NCBI GenBank assembly: GCA_030386875.1
Contig: CM059573.1
Span: forward strand, 32,219,891-32,283,890
DNA length: 64,000 bases
Direction of reading: 5' to 3'
Origin: Morinoia aosen
Lineage: Eukaryota; Arthropoda; Malacostraca; Amphipoda; Talitridae
A model generated the notes under the pieces. It worked only from the letters and a program-made list of their open reading frames with translations, did no database searches and was not told the origin of the DNA. Shown in pieces: positions 11,966 through 24,399 of the stretch. Each line of letters starts with the position of its first letter. Positions within the stretch are counted from its first letter, which is position 1. Both the position numbers and the translations under genes were made by a program.

Positions 11966-12554
11966 ATTTTGACTCTGGTGAAGAAAACATTTTTTTATAT
12001 AAATAAAAATTACCGAAAAATTTGAAAATAAACATGCCACTCACCTTGCAAATGATTTTTTCATCAGTTCCAATGCCCAGATCAGTTGTTAAACCAGCAA
12101 AAATAGGATTTCCGTATTTTAGGATAAACAAAATTCGTCAATTTCAGGAAAATCCTCGCAATTTTATTTTTGAAGCTCGCTTCTAAGAAATTTGTATACA
12201 TTATAGGACTGTTAACGATTAGGCATTAGTATATTCTGAATTAAACCCCTGAAATCAAAAGTTTTTTTCTCAAAATCTTTGTCCTTAATTACAGACAAGA
12301 TTTACATTCTCGTTATCATTCTTCCCATACTAAATGATTTCATTAGAAACCTCGTAGAACGAATAATTCTGGTCTGCCTGATAGTCAGCCCTAACACCAT
12401 TTCTGTTAATTCTTATATGAAATGACCTCCAGAATCCGAATATGATTCCCTTTTTTTTCATATCTCACCTCCCCGTTCTCTGGAATCCCCTCCGCCATTC
12501 CACCAATTTTTACCACTTTTCAATACATTGGAGGGATGAAAAGAATTATTTTAA

Positions 12555-12760
12555 TTTTTCCATTTCTTCAGAAAGGCTAGAGAGCATTTTTGAGAGCAGT
12601 TTCGGATGAAAATGTTGAACGGTTCCAATAATACATCATTAAGTTCCAGAGGAGATTTTCGTGGAAGTGGGATGCAAGCGTGTTGGCTGAGCACTGCTGG
12701 TTTTGGTGCGGGAACCTTCTACCTCAGAGTGCAAAAGGAAAGTAAGCGCCAAATGAAGGA
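12555..12760 (+). pseudogene. Fragment of a repeated arthropod gene family of unknown function
   Basis: The frame covering 12600-12750 reads AVSDENVERFQ, then FQRRFSWKWDASVLAEHCW, then SAKGK. From memory this matches the C-terminal block (SDEHGERFHQD, GKWDPGMLADYCW) of a protein family present in many copies in arthropod and other invertebrate genomes. Its function is not known to me, and its abundance suggests spread by mobile elements. Only this C-terminal stretch is visible, and it is broken. The overlapping 84-codon frame at 12606-12860 is a shadow. Confidence 0.5.
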
Positions 12761-12769
12761 ACTTGTCTT

Positions 12770-13300
12770 ATTTATTTATCATTTTTCATATTTAATATCT
12801 CACTTTTTACTTTATCATTCACTATTCTTAACTTCAAAAATGATCCTATTCGAAAATTGATAGAAGAGGGAGGGCTGGAAAACGGCGAGTGATGTGGGAA
12901 AACAGGAGTTATTTGCATTTCCGGAAGTAATTTCACGTTAAAATTAATAGGAATTGGGTGTGGGATCAAAAAGATTTTTGTATACTGGTGTAATATAGGA
13001 AATAAAATTACCTGTATCACCTACTTTTGCAGCGTAACTGCGAGTTCAAACGTAAAATTTGCCCTACAAAGACTTCAATACTGGAGTCAAAGTCAAAGGA
13101 ATTTTTAATAGCTTCTGACAATTTGTGCGAATCACAAAACATATACATACAAGATACGAGTAGAAAGACTCAGATTTCTGCCTGGTTTTGTCCGGAACAT
13201 TCTACTTATGTTTATGATCGGTAGGGCATAGCAGCAGGGTTCCCCTTCCTCGAGGAAATTGCAATGTACCCACAACCTTGTATTATTTATGGTAGAAAGG
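12770..13300. other. No recognisable feature
   Basis: Short open frames only, without motifs. Confidence 0.45.
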
Positions 13301-13301
13301 G

Positions 13302-13929
13302 ATTTTGATCAGAATGAAGATATCTATTTATTTAGACATCATGTACAATAAATTTGTTGTTGATAAAAGCAAACGACTGTGCTAATAGGTTTTTAAGCGT
13401 AGGCCACATATTTTCAGAGTAGGGTTGCTAATGGTAACTATTAATAACGGTTATTATTTTTTGGTAATTATTTCTCACAAGCCATTTTTTCACTTTTCCC
13501 ATTTATCCACACGACATTTCAATGAAACTTGATTAGTTTTAAACACATTTCTTCACATTTTTGTATTTTCAAACCTTATGTATTCTAACAAGCTAACAGG
13601 CGGCATCCCAAGTCAGAATTTTGATCAGAATGAAGATACCTATTTATTTGGACATCATGTACAATAAATTTGTAGTTAATAAAAGTAAACGACTGTGCTA
13701 ATAGGTTTTAAGCGTAGGCCACATATTTTCAGAGTAGGGTTGTTAATAGTAGCTATTAATAACGGGTATTATTTATTAGTAATTATTTCTCACAAGCCAT
13801 TTTTTCCTTCTTCCCATTTATCCACACGACATTTCAATAAAACTTGATTAGTTTTAAACACATTTCTTCACATTTTTGTATTTTCATACCTTATGTATTC
13901 TAACAAGCTAACAGGCGGCATCCCAAGTC
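13302..13929 (+). repeat. 316-bp tandem duplication
   Basis: Copies at 13302-13614 and 13618-13929 both begin ATTTTGATCAGAATGAAGAT and end GCGGCATCCCAAGTC. They differ at only about a dozen positions, including one base in the T run after AATAGG. The high identity in noncoding sequence implies a recent unequal crossover or replication slip. Confidence 0.92.
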
Positions 13930-15590
13930 CATCACTAAAAGTTTCTTGAATCATGAACTTTTGCAATTAGCTTGTTCAGTTTTTTTCAACCTTATGCGAT
14001 CGCTTTAAACAATAGTAAGCAAAAATTTCCATTGACAGATGTGATTTACACTTGTATCTCGTTTGGTAAAAATTTGCATTATGAATTTCACATTGCTAGC
14101 GCTGGAAGTTTCTAAAACTTAGCTCTGTTTATACTAGAAAACTTTTTGCATTTGAATTCATAAGGTTTTTGCTTCTGCGCCGACCAAGGCAAAGCTACGA
14201 ACTCACGGGAATTCGAACATCAAGTGCACATTGAACAACAAGTTTCGCAGAGAACAATCTAGTAAGTTAGATTGGCTATCGTAACTTTATTTCCTTCGCA
14301 CAGAGACATCTTAACAGTTCTCGAATGAAACGAGAAGACCTGCAATTTATAGGTAATCTAAATCAAATGGCCGAATCAAAGAGGCCTCGTAAGAGAAAAA
14401 ACTCGAATCAGAACTGAATCCGATGTTTATGGCGGCTTTATTATCACAAAAATAAAGAGAACTTAACACTCGTAAAAGTAATTCAAAAGATCTGACATAT
14501 TTTTGAGGTTAGTAGTGCCGGATTTTATTTTTTCAAATATAATATTAAACTTGCACCGACAACGGTTAGTTTTATTGACAAACGCTACAAATATCTAAGT
14601 TGCTTTACTAGTACTTCTATAAGCGAAAATAGAATTAAAAATTGCTAAGGAAGATGATGAGAAATGAGGAGTGAAATTTTACCGTGCAGACACCCTTTTA
14701 ATGAGAACTCGGAGAATATTTGAAATGTTGGTCAAATAATTTTCAAGAGAATTTACCGAGAATCTAAGCTAATCACTGTTCATGGGGTAGAGGGTAGAAA
14801 AACAACCAAGTTTTTTCTACGCTGATAATGCATTGCATGAATGGTTCATTTGTTGTGTTATTTTTTCATCGCCGTTTCTTCGCTGGAGAAATCTATTTAC
14901 TGAATTTCAGTATTGCCTCTTTATTATCATGTCCTTCTCACAACAGACACCAATTATTTTAAAGTTATCCTATCCAATAACATTTGGTGTTTTTCGTAAA
15001 ATAGTTTCGTAATATATATAGTGGCAAAGAGTAAGGAGTAGTTTCCCTGTCAAAAGAATTACACATCGATCACACTAGCTTTAGCGGCTTAGCTTAGAGT
15101 TAGATTTTAAAGCTCATATATGGGAATTTCTGCTATAAAGAAATAAGTACATTATGGTCTGTGGAAATATTCTTCTATTCACTAAAACATGTAGAGAAAA
15201 ATGTCATTTATTGTATTTCATGTTTGTAGATATTGTTCCTTTTAGCTTGTTGTCATTAGAACTAAAGGAAAGATTTAAAAGGCATACTCAGTGAAATTAA
15301 GGTGCTCGACTATGTCTCTAAACATTTTGATTTATCAAATTTTCGCTGTCATTTTGCTAGATAATGTATGTATATGCAAGAAAGTTAGCTGCGGTGTTTC
15401 ATTAATTGGCCAATCTCCCATGAACAAGAAAAGCTGTTAATTTAAATGCATCTTTAACGTGCGATACACATCCCATTCAGGGTTAAATCCTAAAACTAAT
15501 TAATTCGCTTGAGCTGCCATAGCATATTTATATATATATATATATATTTATATATGTATATACTCAATATATATATACTCCTTACTCAAT
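13930..15590. other. No gene; TA microsatellite near the right edge
   Basis: No coding signal. An (AT)n run with TATATGTATATACTC interruptions occupies about 15528-15580 and directly precedes the inverted repeat at 15593. Confidence 0.5.
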
Positions 15591-15592
15591 AT

Positions 15593-16023
15593 GAGAATAA
15601 CAAAAAAACACAGGAAAACAATCCTGCGCAATTATGCAAGAAAGAATATTGCAAGTGAGACAGAAACTGATGCCAAAATCAACATGTATATGTATATATA
15701 AATTGCATTCTGCTTTTAAAAGCATCACTTAACTCTATTAGTAGAGGTTGAATTTCATCAAGAAATTTAGTTCTACCTAATTGCATTCACTCTTTTTAAT
15801 GTACATGTCTAAATTCGTACTACTTTGATCTTCAACGATTAGTCCATCATCAATATTCATCTAGCAAATTCAGTAGAAATCTTCATATGACAATTTTAGT
15901 CACATCAAAATATTTCACATGAATTTCTTTTCAAGATTTTGGCATCAGTTTCTGTCTCACTTGCAATATTTTTTCATGCAAAATTGCGCACGATTGTTTT
16001 CCTGTTTTTTTTTTGTTATTCTC
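15593..16023. repeat. Inverted repeat, arms about 88 bp
   Basis: Left arm 15593-15680 and right arm 15935-16023 are reverse complements with a few mismatches. The left arm contains GCAAGTGAGACAGAAACTGA and the right arm its complement. They flank 254 bp of AT-rich sequence. The shape fits a short nonautonomous foldback transposon. No target duplication was certain, because the left flank is a TA microsatellite. Confidence 0.82.
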
Positions 16024-16029
16024 AATTTT

Positions 16030-19000
16030 AGTTAAGGATCGATAATAAGTAAATTGATACTAAAATGGAAATTAGAGTAAGTCATTTCATCTTGAAGATG
16101 ACCATCTCTATCAGAATCATTGGCATTCGAATAAAGAGCTATGAATTTGGTTTCCTCCAACATATTGACAGCCATTGGGAATACATATGACGTAACTCAA
16201 AGTTCATAATTGAAAAATATGCTTGAATAATATCTGTTCAAATACCAATTTACTTTTCTTAAATATTCAATTAAAGATCTTGGAAACTAGCAGAAAAAGA
16301 AGGAGATTTTTTAGCATTGTCTTCAATACCGAAAACAGTTTTTTCTATAGATGATTGGTTTTTGTTAAATGAAATAGGTTCTGACCGTACAATAGCCTTT
16401 TGGTGTATTTGAGACGATATGGATAATCTAAGAAAGGAAAAATCCCAAAATTTGAAAACTGAAAAGTTAAATACTGTTTTTACGTTCAGTGACATTTATA
16501 CTCTCTTTTAAGTACCTTGTGCTGTTGAGCCCTACTCATACTCAGCATCTAACGTCTTTTATATCTAAATCCAGCATGACTAATAACGTGAATGATTGAA
16601 AAGAAATTTATTGAAAAACAAAAAATTACTCAGAAACTAGTTGGTCTCAGATGCACAGCCACTCACCATCAAAATTTATGAGGTTATGTGAGAAGTAAGG
16701 CAGCTAAACTTGTTACCAATAGAAACAAAATAAAAAAAAGAAAGACAGTTCATTTTGAATCAAGATTATCCAGAAGGTGTTAATCATTGGTTTAAATATA
16801 CCTTGACATAACGACTCATAAAGAGTGAACAAACATGGGTATCATATTATCTCAACGATTGAACATAACATTAAAAGAAAAAGGGGGAAAGAAATCCTTT
16901 GGTTGTGTCATTTTGAATTGTGTTAAGCTAATTAATATAGGAGCCATAAAAAAGACTACAGCCAAGTTAAAAATTCTTGCCGTTTTTAGGTCGACAGGTA
17001 GCAGAACACAGTGAAAGATGGCCGCTGAAGGTCAGATCGTTCCTCTGTCGGCCGCTCTCGACCAAAATTTCCCGTTCGACGGCTATTCGCTTGTCTCATT
17101 AAGACGTAAACAATCAGGAAAAATAGAGCCAAGAGGGGAATGTCGGCTTGCGTTCGGCCTATTTGATTAACAGTCGAGCAACATACCTGCCGACTCATTT
17201 CTCTCAAGTGTTTATTCATAAATGTCGCCGCCGCTGAGCAAATCTATTACGCTGGCATGTTCAAGTAATTATATGGAATTAACATATTATAAGTAATTTT
17301 CATACTAAACAACTAAAATTAAAATAGGTTAAATAACCCCTTAATTTTTTAATGAAATGAATAAAATAATAATGAAATGAATAAAAAAATAGCTTCTCTG
17401 AAATTTTACATTTTTGCTTTTTCTAATTATAAAACTTTTCACACTGAGAAATAAATTAAAATATTCAGGCCTCTATGAATAGGATTTTTTATTCCAATCA
17501 AGCCTAAGAAAATATGTATAAATATCAATATCAATTATATGTGCAATTCACGTACAAGAAAAAACATTTCGTAAAACAGGCGATGGAGAAGATCCATTTT
17601 AAAAACGAATTCATTTGAACGTTTCAAGCTCTTGGCTCATTTAAAAACGGCTTGCAGATAAATCGAAAATTAGTTCAATGCTCGCACAATTTGGACAGAT
17701 CCATGATAGGCAAAAATCTTAAAAAATAAGTGGATTAAAAACTACACGTAATAGCCTACAAACAGAAGTAAATTGTGACAATGATAACAATAATAAGAAA
17801 ATTTAATAGTTTAATAAGAGGAATAACTGTTCATCGGTTTATTATTTAGATACCGTCTCGAAATAGTGAGAGATACCTGCGATAAAGATCAAAATACGAT
17901 TAATACATTCAATAAACCGATAATTATAAATTTTTATGATACATATGGCTTAAGAATTTTAACTTTTCATAGCACATACGAGCAAAACTATCGAAATCGG
18001 ACCGGTAGGCTGTAGCGAAGACGGTCTGGAAACGGTTTTCTGGAAACTACAGAAATTTATTTACAATTTCTTGAGTGCAACTTTAGATTTCAGTTTACCA
18101 CTCGTAACTTTTGAAACAATTCACCTGTCGAGTTCAAATTACTCTCAAATTAAAGATAAAAACATTCTTAAGGGAAAATCGTACATGCCAATATTCTTGA
18201 GTTCTCTCAGACAGCAAAATTCATTTGCCATGAAAATTACAGTTGGTAGCTGCCGAGGCAAACGTGCTAGTCAAAGCTGTCAACTAAAAAATGGTACATT
18301 TACCTAAAACTTTACCTTGCAGATAGTTATCATGTTATAAGGTATTTAAATGTCAATTTTATCATTTTGTATAGTGTTCATTAAATAATACTATCCTGTT
18401 GTTCATCTGAACCAAATTTTTATCTGCATTCGAGTTAGAGATGGCAACACTGCTCGCACATGTTGGTAAGTCTACTGTCTGACTCACGCCTTTTCGTGGC
18501 AGTTATTTGAATGGTCTCGTGCGTCACAGGTGTAGTGGTGGTTTCTCATTTATTCAATAAATTTTTTTAAGCAATGTCAGAACGTATTTCAGTGAGAGTG
18601 TGTAGTACGTTAGAGTGGATCTTATTTCTGAAAAAATTTCTGCTCTAAAATGGTATGAGGTGTTCGCTCTCATGTGAGTTTCTTATTCCATTGAAGACGT
18701 TAAGCCGGTATGGCATGTTGTCAGGTGCCTGATGAGGGATTGACCTTGTTGTCTCAATAATTTTTAGTGTGAATGAATAGTAATATACATATATTAATGA
18801 GAAGGAACAAATACGCACTTAAGGTCAATCAGGAATCAGGATTACACTACTGTACGGCATGTTGATTTCATATTTGGTAGTGCACAACTGTATATACTTC
18901 AAAATTTAAACTGGAGTTAAAAGAAGCAATAAAAGCAAAATATAGTAGTGTATGTTTGTTCACTATTAAATCCATTCTTATTTTACAGTAAGTGTTAACA

Positions 19001-19080
19001 CAATTTAGCTTCAAACTTCAAAGTTGCAGTATAATTCCACTTGAGAAATCTTTGACAAGCAACAATGTGCAATGTTTTTA
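16030..19080. other. No supported gene; small CpG-richer patch at 16990-17240
   Basis: Mostly AT-rich. The patch at 16990-17240 is richer in CG and contains AAGATGGCCGC, GACGGC and GTCGCCGCCGC, unlike its surroundings. It could be an old element or a promoter-like segment, but no gene can be attached to it. The 78-codon open frame at 18071-18307 has no recognisable motif. Confidence 0.35.
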
Positions 19081-19214
19081 ATTGAGATGTACCGATAGTA
19101 TCGGTATCGGCCTTTTTCTATTATCAGTACAGAAGTAGTTTTCAATTTTTTAGCAAGAAAAGTAAACTTCAGAAATATTTGCCGAGCTGCGTTATGAAAT
19201 TAAGGAATAACGAT

Positions 19215-19550
19215 GATGAAAGAGGAATAGGTCAAAATTTACTTAAGAATCTCTAAAGGAACACATTTAAGAACGTTTTAAATGAATGACATGTGTCTCG
19301 ATGATGCGTAATTTTTGAGTTATTAACCTATGAAGTTATAGGAACTTAGTGTATAAAAGTGGAGAAACGGACGCGTAAATATGATGTAATACGGCATAAC
19401 GTGATGCTAGGTTAAACGTAATTCATGTTATAGTTCGAAAATGACGTATCAGCGAGCAGAATGTCATTCGTGCTCTTTTAGTGATTCTTTAAAACAGAGG
19501 TCGTGATTTCCGTGAACGCATTAAAGTAAATAATGACCGAAAAAAATCCT
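19215..19550. repeat. Diverged second copy of the 8856-9545 foldback arms
   Basis: Plus-oriented arm at about 19225-19340 (GGTCAAAATTTACTT, later GAATGACATGTGTCTCG) and inverted arm at about 19430-19548 (CGAAAATGACGTATCAGCGA, AGCAGAATGTCATTCG). The centre differs from the 9 kb copy. Confidence 0.65.
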
Positions 19551-19648
19551 CAATCACCTGATGAACATCATCATTATCGATGAGTTAGGGTTGAAATATA
19601 TTTTAAATTGAGGAGCGTCTTACCAGCAAACGTTGCGTGATCGTAGGC

Positions 19649-21120
19649 TAGTGATGTATAGATATATCGGTAGCGGCAAAATCTGTTCGATATTGCATTG
19701 GTAATTTACAATAATACGTTTTTTTTTATCGTGAAAATGAAGTCCTAAATCATGAAAGTAAAAGTAAAATTGAATAAAGAGCCTATTCATTACTAGTAAA
19801 TTAGTTTGCTAACTGTATGTATGATACATATATAAGTATATGTACGTATATATATATATGTATATGGATATGTATTTATATATTTTTTTCATGCTTCCTT
19901 ATAATGACACTTTTGAACATTGGCCGAAACAAGCGATTCATATATTATTTCCTGGCATCAATAATTGCGAAGTTTTATGTCATGTACATGTAAACTGTCA
20001 AAAGTGTTTTCACCCCACAATGAAAATGCATCGTCCATGAAATTGTGTTATCTCTTATAATTATCATTACATGTATTATCAAATGTAGATTAAGCAAGCT
20101 TAGGAGTACATTGCCCTCAATCATTTCTTTTCGACCAGTGACATGGGTATTACAAGACTCATGTGTGTGTGTCATCTAAGTGTATTAACTTTAAGATATT
20201 TAAAACCAATGATTTTAATATTGTAGAATCTCTGTTGGAAATAAATTTTTTTTTCTTTTTTTTTTATTACAACGTTTTATCATAAATAGTTAAACACAGT
20301 GGGGACATAAAATTACCATACTTTTACAACTAAAACCTATATAGTTTGACCCAATTTCCATTTCTTAAACTATGTGACATGCTAACAAAAATCAAACCAA
20401 TTAAATTTATTTGAAGGTGCATTTTAAAATTTTCGTAAATTTATCATAGAAATAACTGAAAATTCTATTTTCATTAAGCTTGATCGTAAAATATTACAAA
20501 GCTAATTATTTTATTTTATATTGAAATGTAAATCGCCGTACATTACGAATCTTGCATTTTTCTACATTTAATTAAGATGTTTGAAAAATTCACGAACAAT
20601 CTTATAGTTGGTTGCGTTTTTGCGCATCTTTCCGGTTTCGGACCCTATCGAATTTTAATGTTTTTTTTTCGTCTAAGTATGTATTTTGGTGTGAAAAACA
20701 TGAAAATGATAACCATATTGTGGAGAAATCATTGTTTCGGTTCCCTCTTGAAAACAGTTGCTATTACGGCTAGTCTACATTACGTTGTAATACGGTTAGA
20801 AACACTTAAATATCGAATGGATTTCATTTTGTTACTTCTTTGCAACAATATAGTTAACAGAGCGAGAGCAGTTCTATTATTCCTAATCGAAAACTTTATT
20901 GCCAATATTGTTAAATTATTAGATATATTAGGTAGTAAATTTATTACAGAACTCATGTTGGGTTTATAATGATTTTATTTTACTATAATTGTAAAAGTAT
21001 CGATATCGGTTGTAATATCGGTCAAAGTATCGGTATTTCCCAGTATCGGAGTATCAGTATCGCCAAAAAATGGGTATCGGTATCAGTGTGGGCCAAAGAA
21101 ATTGTATCGGTACGTCACTA
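19649..21120. mobile_element. Nonautonomous hAT element
   Basis: Left end TAGTGATGTATAGATA and right end, reverse-complemented, TAGTGACGTACCGATA form terminal inverted repeats followed by clusters of CCGATACCGATA motifs, typical of one hAT group. Flanks ATCGTAGGC (19640-19648) and ATCTTAGGC (21121-21129) fit a hAT 8-bp duplication with one mismatch and a one-base uncertainty. The 1.47 kb interior has no transposase. The 130-codon open frame at 20577-20969 shows no motif, and the related copy at 38809-39690 does not keep it open. Size and missing gene mark a deletion derivative mobilised in trans. Confidence 0.75.
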
Positions 21121-21554
21121 ATCTTAGGCAAACGTCACGTGTTCCTGCGTGTGCTTGTATATACGCGAACGGACACTCAAGCACCTTTTTTCTGTGTAAA
21201 TGAAATAAGTTGTGACAATAATTATTCCTATTCAATTATTTCTTGTACGAGATTAAATCCAACTTTTATTAGTATATCTGATGAATAAATTTATGAGATT
21301 AATGTGTGACATTGAGATTGTCTTCCGAAATTTTGCGTTACCGGTCTCCTAGAAGGTAGTATAGAAGTAAGAAAGGATCGGCTAGGAACATTTTTTTGGA
21401 CGCTGCTACCGATACTCGATAGAAAGGCTAATACTGCCAATTCTGATACCGATACTATCGGTAGATACCAATTTTTTTAGCATGAATATCCAAGTACCTC
21501 TTCCGATTCAATAGGATTTAAAAATAAAACATTCATTAGTTAATCATTGTGTAA

Positions 21555-21712
21555 TTATTTTATGTAAGTGATGTACCGATATTATTTTTTTTCCGATACC
21601 GATACCCATTTTTTGACCGATTCTCCGATACTTGGAAATGCCGATACTTTGACCGATACTACAACCGATACCGATACTTTTACAATTATAGTAAAATAAA
21701 ACCATTATAAGG
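21555..21712. repeat. Inverted solo terminus of the same hAT family
   Basis: The sequence from AAGTGATGTACCGATA to CATTATAA is the reverse complement of the right end of the 19649-21120 element (about 20966-21118). It joins abruptly to unrelated sequence at 21712. The pair makes an inverted repeat of about 150 bp with a 440-bp spacer. Confidence 0.75.
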
Positions 21713-21985
21713 ACTACATGCCCAGTCAGCATTTATTAATGGCTGTTCAATGGGGTGACGCAGGAAACGAAGGGTCAGTACTGGATTCCCGTGGAAAATG
21801 TAATTTCAGTACGGGATTAACTCTGGCTTCTCTTTAAAGAGTAAATTTACGTCTCGGGCGAGTTGGGTCAGTAATGGGTTCCCATTCTCAACGAGAGTAT
21901 TGTGGGAAGCCTGTTTCGTTCCGGTATATTCATTTCAGTTGAAAAGGAAAACCGATTGTAAGCCCGTACTGGCACTCCAAGAAAA
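21713..21985. repeat. Repeat shared with 38590-38800
   Basis: The start (CCCAGTCAGCATTT, then ATGGCTGTTCAATGGGG) matches the reverse complement of 38745-38795. Both copies abut hAT-family sequence. Internal motifs such as TACTGGATTCCCGTGG and GTAATGGGTTCCCATT recur in loose form. Identity unknown. Confidence 0.5.
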
Positions 21986-21989
21986 ATAC

Positions 21990-24150
21990 TATACCAAATA
22001 CATTACTGGAAACCAAGCGTAAGAATATGCTTAAAAGTGCATATTGTGTAGTTATAAATTAAATTAAATTAAATTATATAAACACCTGGTGTTACGCTAC
22101 AAGGGAAATAATTTAATCGTGAAATATAAAAAAATACAACGAGCAAAAAAGTTGTGCGTTAGTGTATGTTTCATGAATTTGTAACGCCAAGAAATTTAAA
22201 TAAACGTTTAAGTACCTAAGAATCATTCATTACAGCAACCATACCTGATTACTAAATCCTTACAAACTACTATTAACATAAGGATTTTGTAGATACGAAA
22301 TTGTTCAATAGTTATTTGCTAAAAAAAATAAAATTAGGCTAGGTACCATGGTACAGAGTCACCAATTATGGGAACCGAATCACCCATACTGATTGATTTT
22401 TCTTACAAGGCGCATCCTTCACTGAGAGAAATTGTCTATTCATCATGTATCTCAAAACCGGTCACGGTGTATCGTACTCGACATCAATCGAAAAAGGGGA
22501 AAGAGAGATAGGAAACGACGATTTATGTTTGTTACGAACAATAGCCATCAAAATAGTAACTCTAATGTATCAAATTTGAGAAAACTCGATTAAACACATA
22601 CATTCAAGAACCATTTCGCGGCAATGAAATTAGAAAAAAAATAAAACATTTACAATACAATAAGGTCTTAATAATTTATGAACGCAAATACTAATTCTAA
22701 TGACGCAGTCAGAACAGTACCTATAATACATCAAACTCTGTTGAACACATAGGTCGAAGAAAAAAAACATTTGACATCAGTTGATATGAAGAAAGTAAGG
22801 TAATAAAATATTGACAATACACCATGGTCGTAATAAATTAATGAAACTGTTCCTGTCCATACATAAAAAAACTTTTTACAAGTTACAGGCCCTATATCAC
22901 CTCGAATAGTAATTATTCATCAATGAAGTTCTTAACTCTTTGCTTGATGGATTTTAGTTGAATTAATTTTGGCTTGTATGAATAATAATTTTGGCTTTTT
23001 GGCTTATATAAATAATTGAATCATTGGTTCGAGTAAAATATCGCTGTGAATAGGTGTTAAGACAAACTTGCATATGTAGCTTATAGGTTACAGCAAGTTG
23101 TCCTTTCAAAAGAGCAACTTTTATCTATAGCCTGTATGAAGTGTAGGAGCCTATAGTACTTTGCCGGGAAAAATGGCATGTTGAGTTTGCCGTTAAGTTT
23201 CGTTGACAGAAAATACACATATATTAACAAAGTTCATTTAAATTTTGGACTTTGGTAACTAACAAGAACTAACATATAAGCAGTTGATAACAAGTGCATA
23301 AATGTATGGAAAACTTGAATAACTACCTAAGTTAAATGTTTTAAGATTATGGGCAGAACAGACATTTCTTAATAAGGAAAACTCTTTTATTTGCGCTTCC
23401 ACTAGGCCTATACGTATATCGATTGGGAAGTAATAGACTTGAAAATTTTAAAGTATCAAGTTAGTGCATTTCAGAACAAATGCTTGTACGTTTTCTGGTT
23501 TTCAGGGCATTTTAAATCTGTATACAGGGTTTAAGTCTGTTGAAATGTCATGCTTTGTCACCAATTAGCCCCCTTTAATATCTAGCGGGTATTATGCACT
23601 ATAAAGACACGTATACCAATTGAGGACTCTAATATTATAGTTTAGTAGAAGCCAATATTGGCCATATTTCGTTGCATGTATCAACTTTATTGGTGATAAG
23701 TTTTTATCTATCACATCGGGCTTACATGTTTTATGTAGCTGCACAAGCGGTCGTGTTAAGAAAAATGAAGAGACTCTTGCGTAGAACTATACTCTTCAGC
23801 GCAGGAATTTAGAATAGAATTATTCTAAATAAAAAAATGTAGAAATTTTCGTAAATAATTATGCTATGTTCGATATTTTTATTTAATAAACGTATAGATT
23901 ACAGAATTACTTGCGGAAAAGTGTTGATAAAGTTAATGTTGGTATTACTACGCAGCTTTTTTAAACAAGCAATAACCTAAACCTGTCAGACCGGTGTTTG
24001 TGTGTGTGTGTGTGCGCGCAAAAAATTCGCGCGTATTTAGCGTGTTATCAACTGTATAGGCAATGTGCATTGGTTTAGGATATTCATAACTTAAAATTAG
24101 GGTGTTTAAGTTTACCATGCAGCTATTTCTGTTCTTTTGTGCTCATAAAA
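21990..24150. other. No recognisable feature
   Basis: AT-rich, without open frames of note. A short TTAAA/ATTAA repeat is at 22055-22080 and a (GT)n run at 23998-24018. Confidence 0.5.
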
Positions 24151-24241
24151 TGAGAAGTAGCTAGGCTTAGTTAGATTAGGCTATATGCCTAGTCAGTGTT
24201 GAAGTATGACCCAGGCAGTGTAAAGTAGGGCTACCTAGCTA

Positions 24242-24394
24242 GGGTAAAGGCAGGACTGACCGGCCCTGCACTAATAAGCTAACTCTCCTCCTTAACAAAA
24301 AGCAATGGAGAAAAGGAGCAGGCTCTTTACTCCAATTGCTTTTTGTTAAGGAGGCCAGTTATTACTGCAGGGCCGGTCGTTCCTGCCTTTACCC
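24242..24394. mobile_element. Palindromic MITE flanked by TA
   Basis: The ends GGGTAAAGGCAGGA and TCCTGCCTTTACCC are inverted repeats flanked by TA (24240-24241 and 24395-24396), as in Tc1/mariner-type MITEs. Arms of about 65 bp, containing GACCGGCCCTGCA and CTCCTTAACAAAAAGCAA, leave only about 25 bp of loop. A degenerate end of the same family appears at 25479-25510 (TAGGGTAGATGCAGGAGTG). Surrounding sequence (24150-24510) is rich in CCTAG/CTAGG words, and a direct repeat containing CAGTGTTGAA flanks the MITE at about 24195 and 24450. Confidence 0.82.
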
Positions 24395-24399
24395 TAACT

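Larger units (their letters stand above)
19085..21475. mobile_element. Possible outer hAT-like element
   Basis: Left end near 19087 reads GATGTACCGATAGTATCGGT; the right end near 21470, reverse-complemented, reads TATCTACCGATAGTATCGGT. These form a matching inverted pair with CCGATA-rich subterminal sequence. Inside lie a foldback copy (19215-19550) and the better defined hAT element at 19649-21120. No convincing 8-bp target duplication was seen, so this outer unit is tentative. No transposase is present. Confidence 0.45.

Noticed and set aside
20577-20969. 130-codon frame inside the hAT element
   Set aside because: No motif, and the homologous copy at 38809-39690 does not preserve it.
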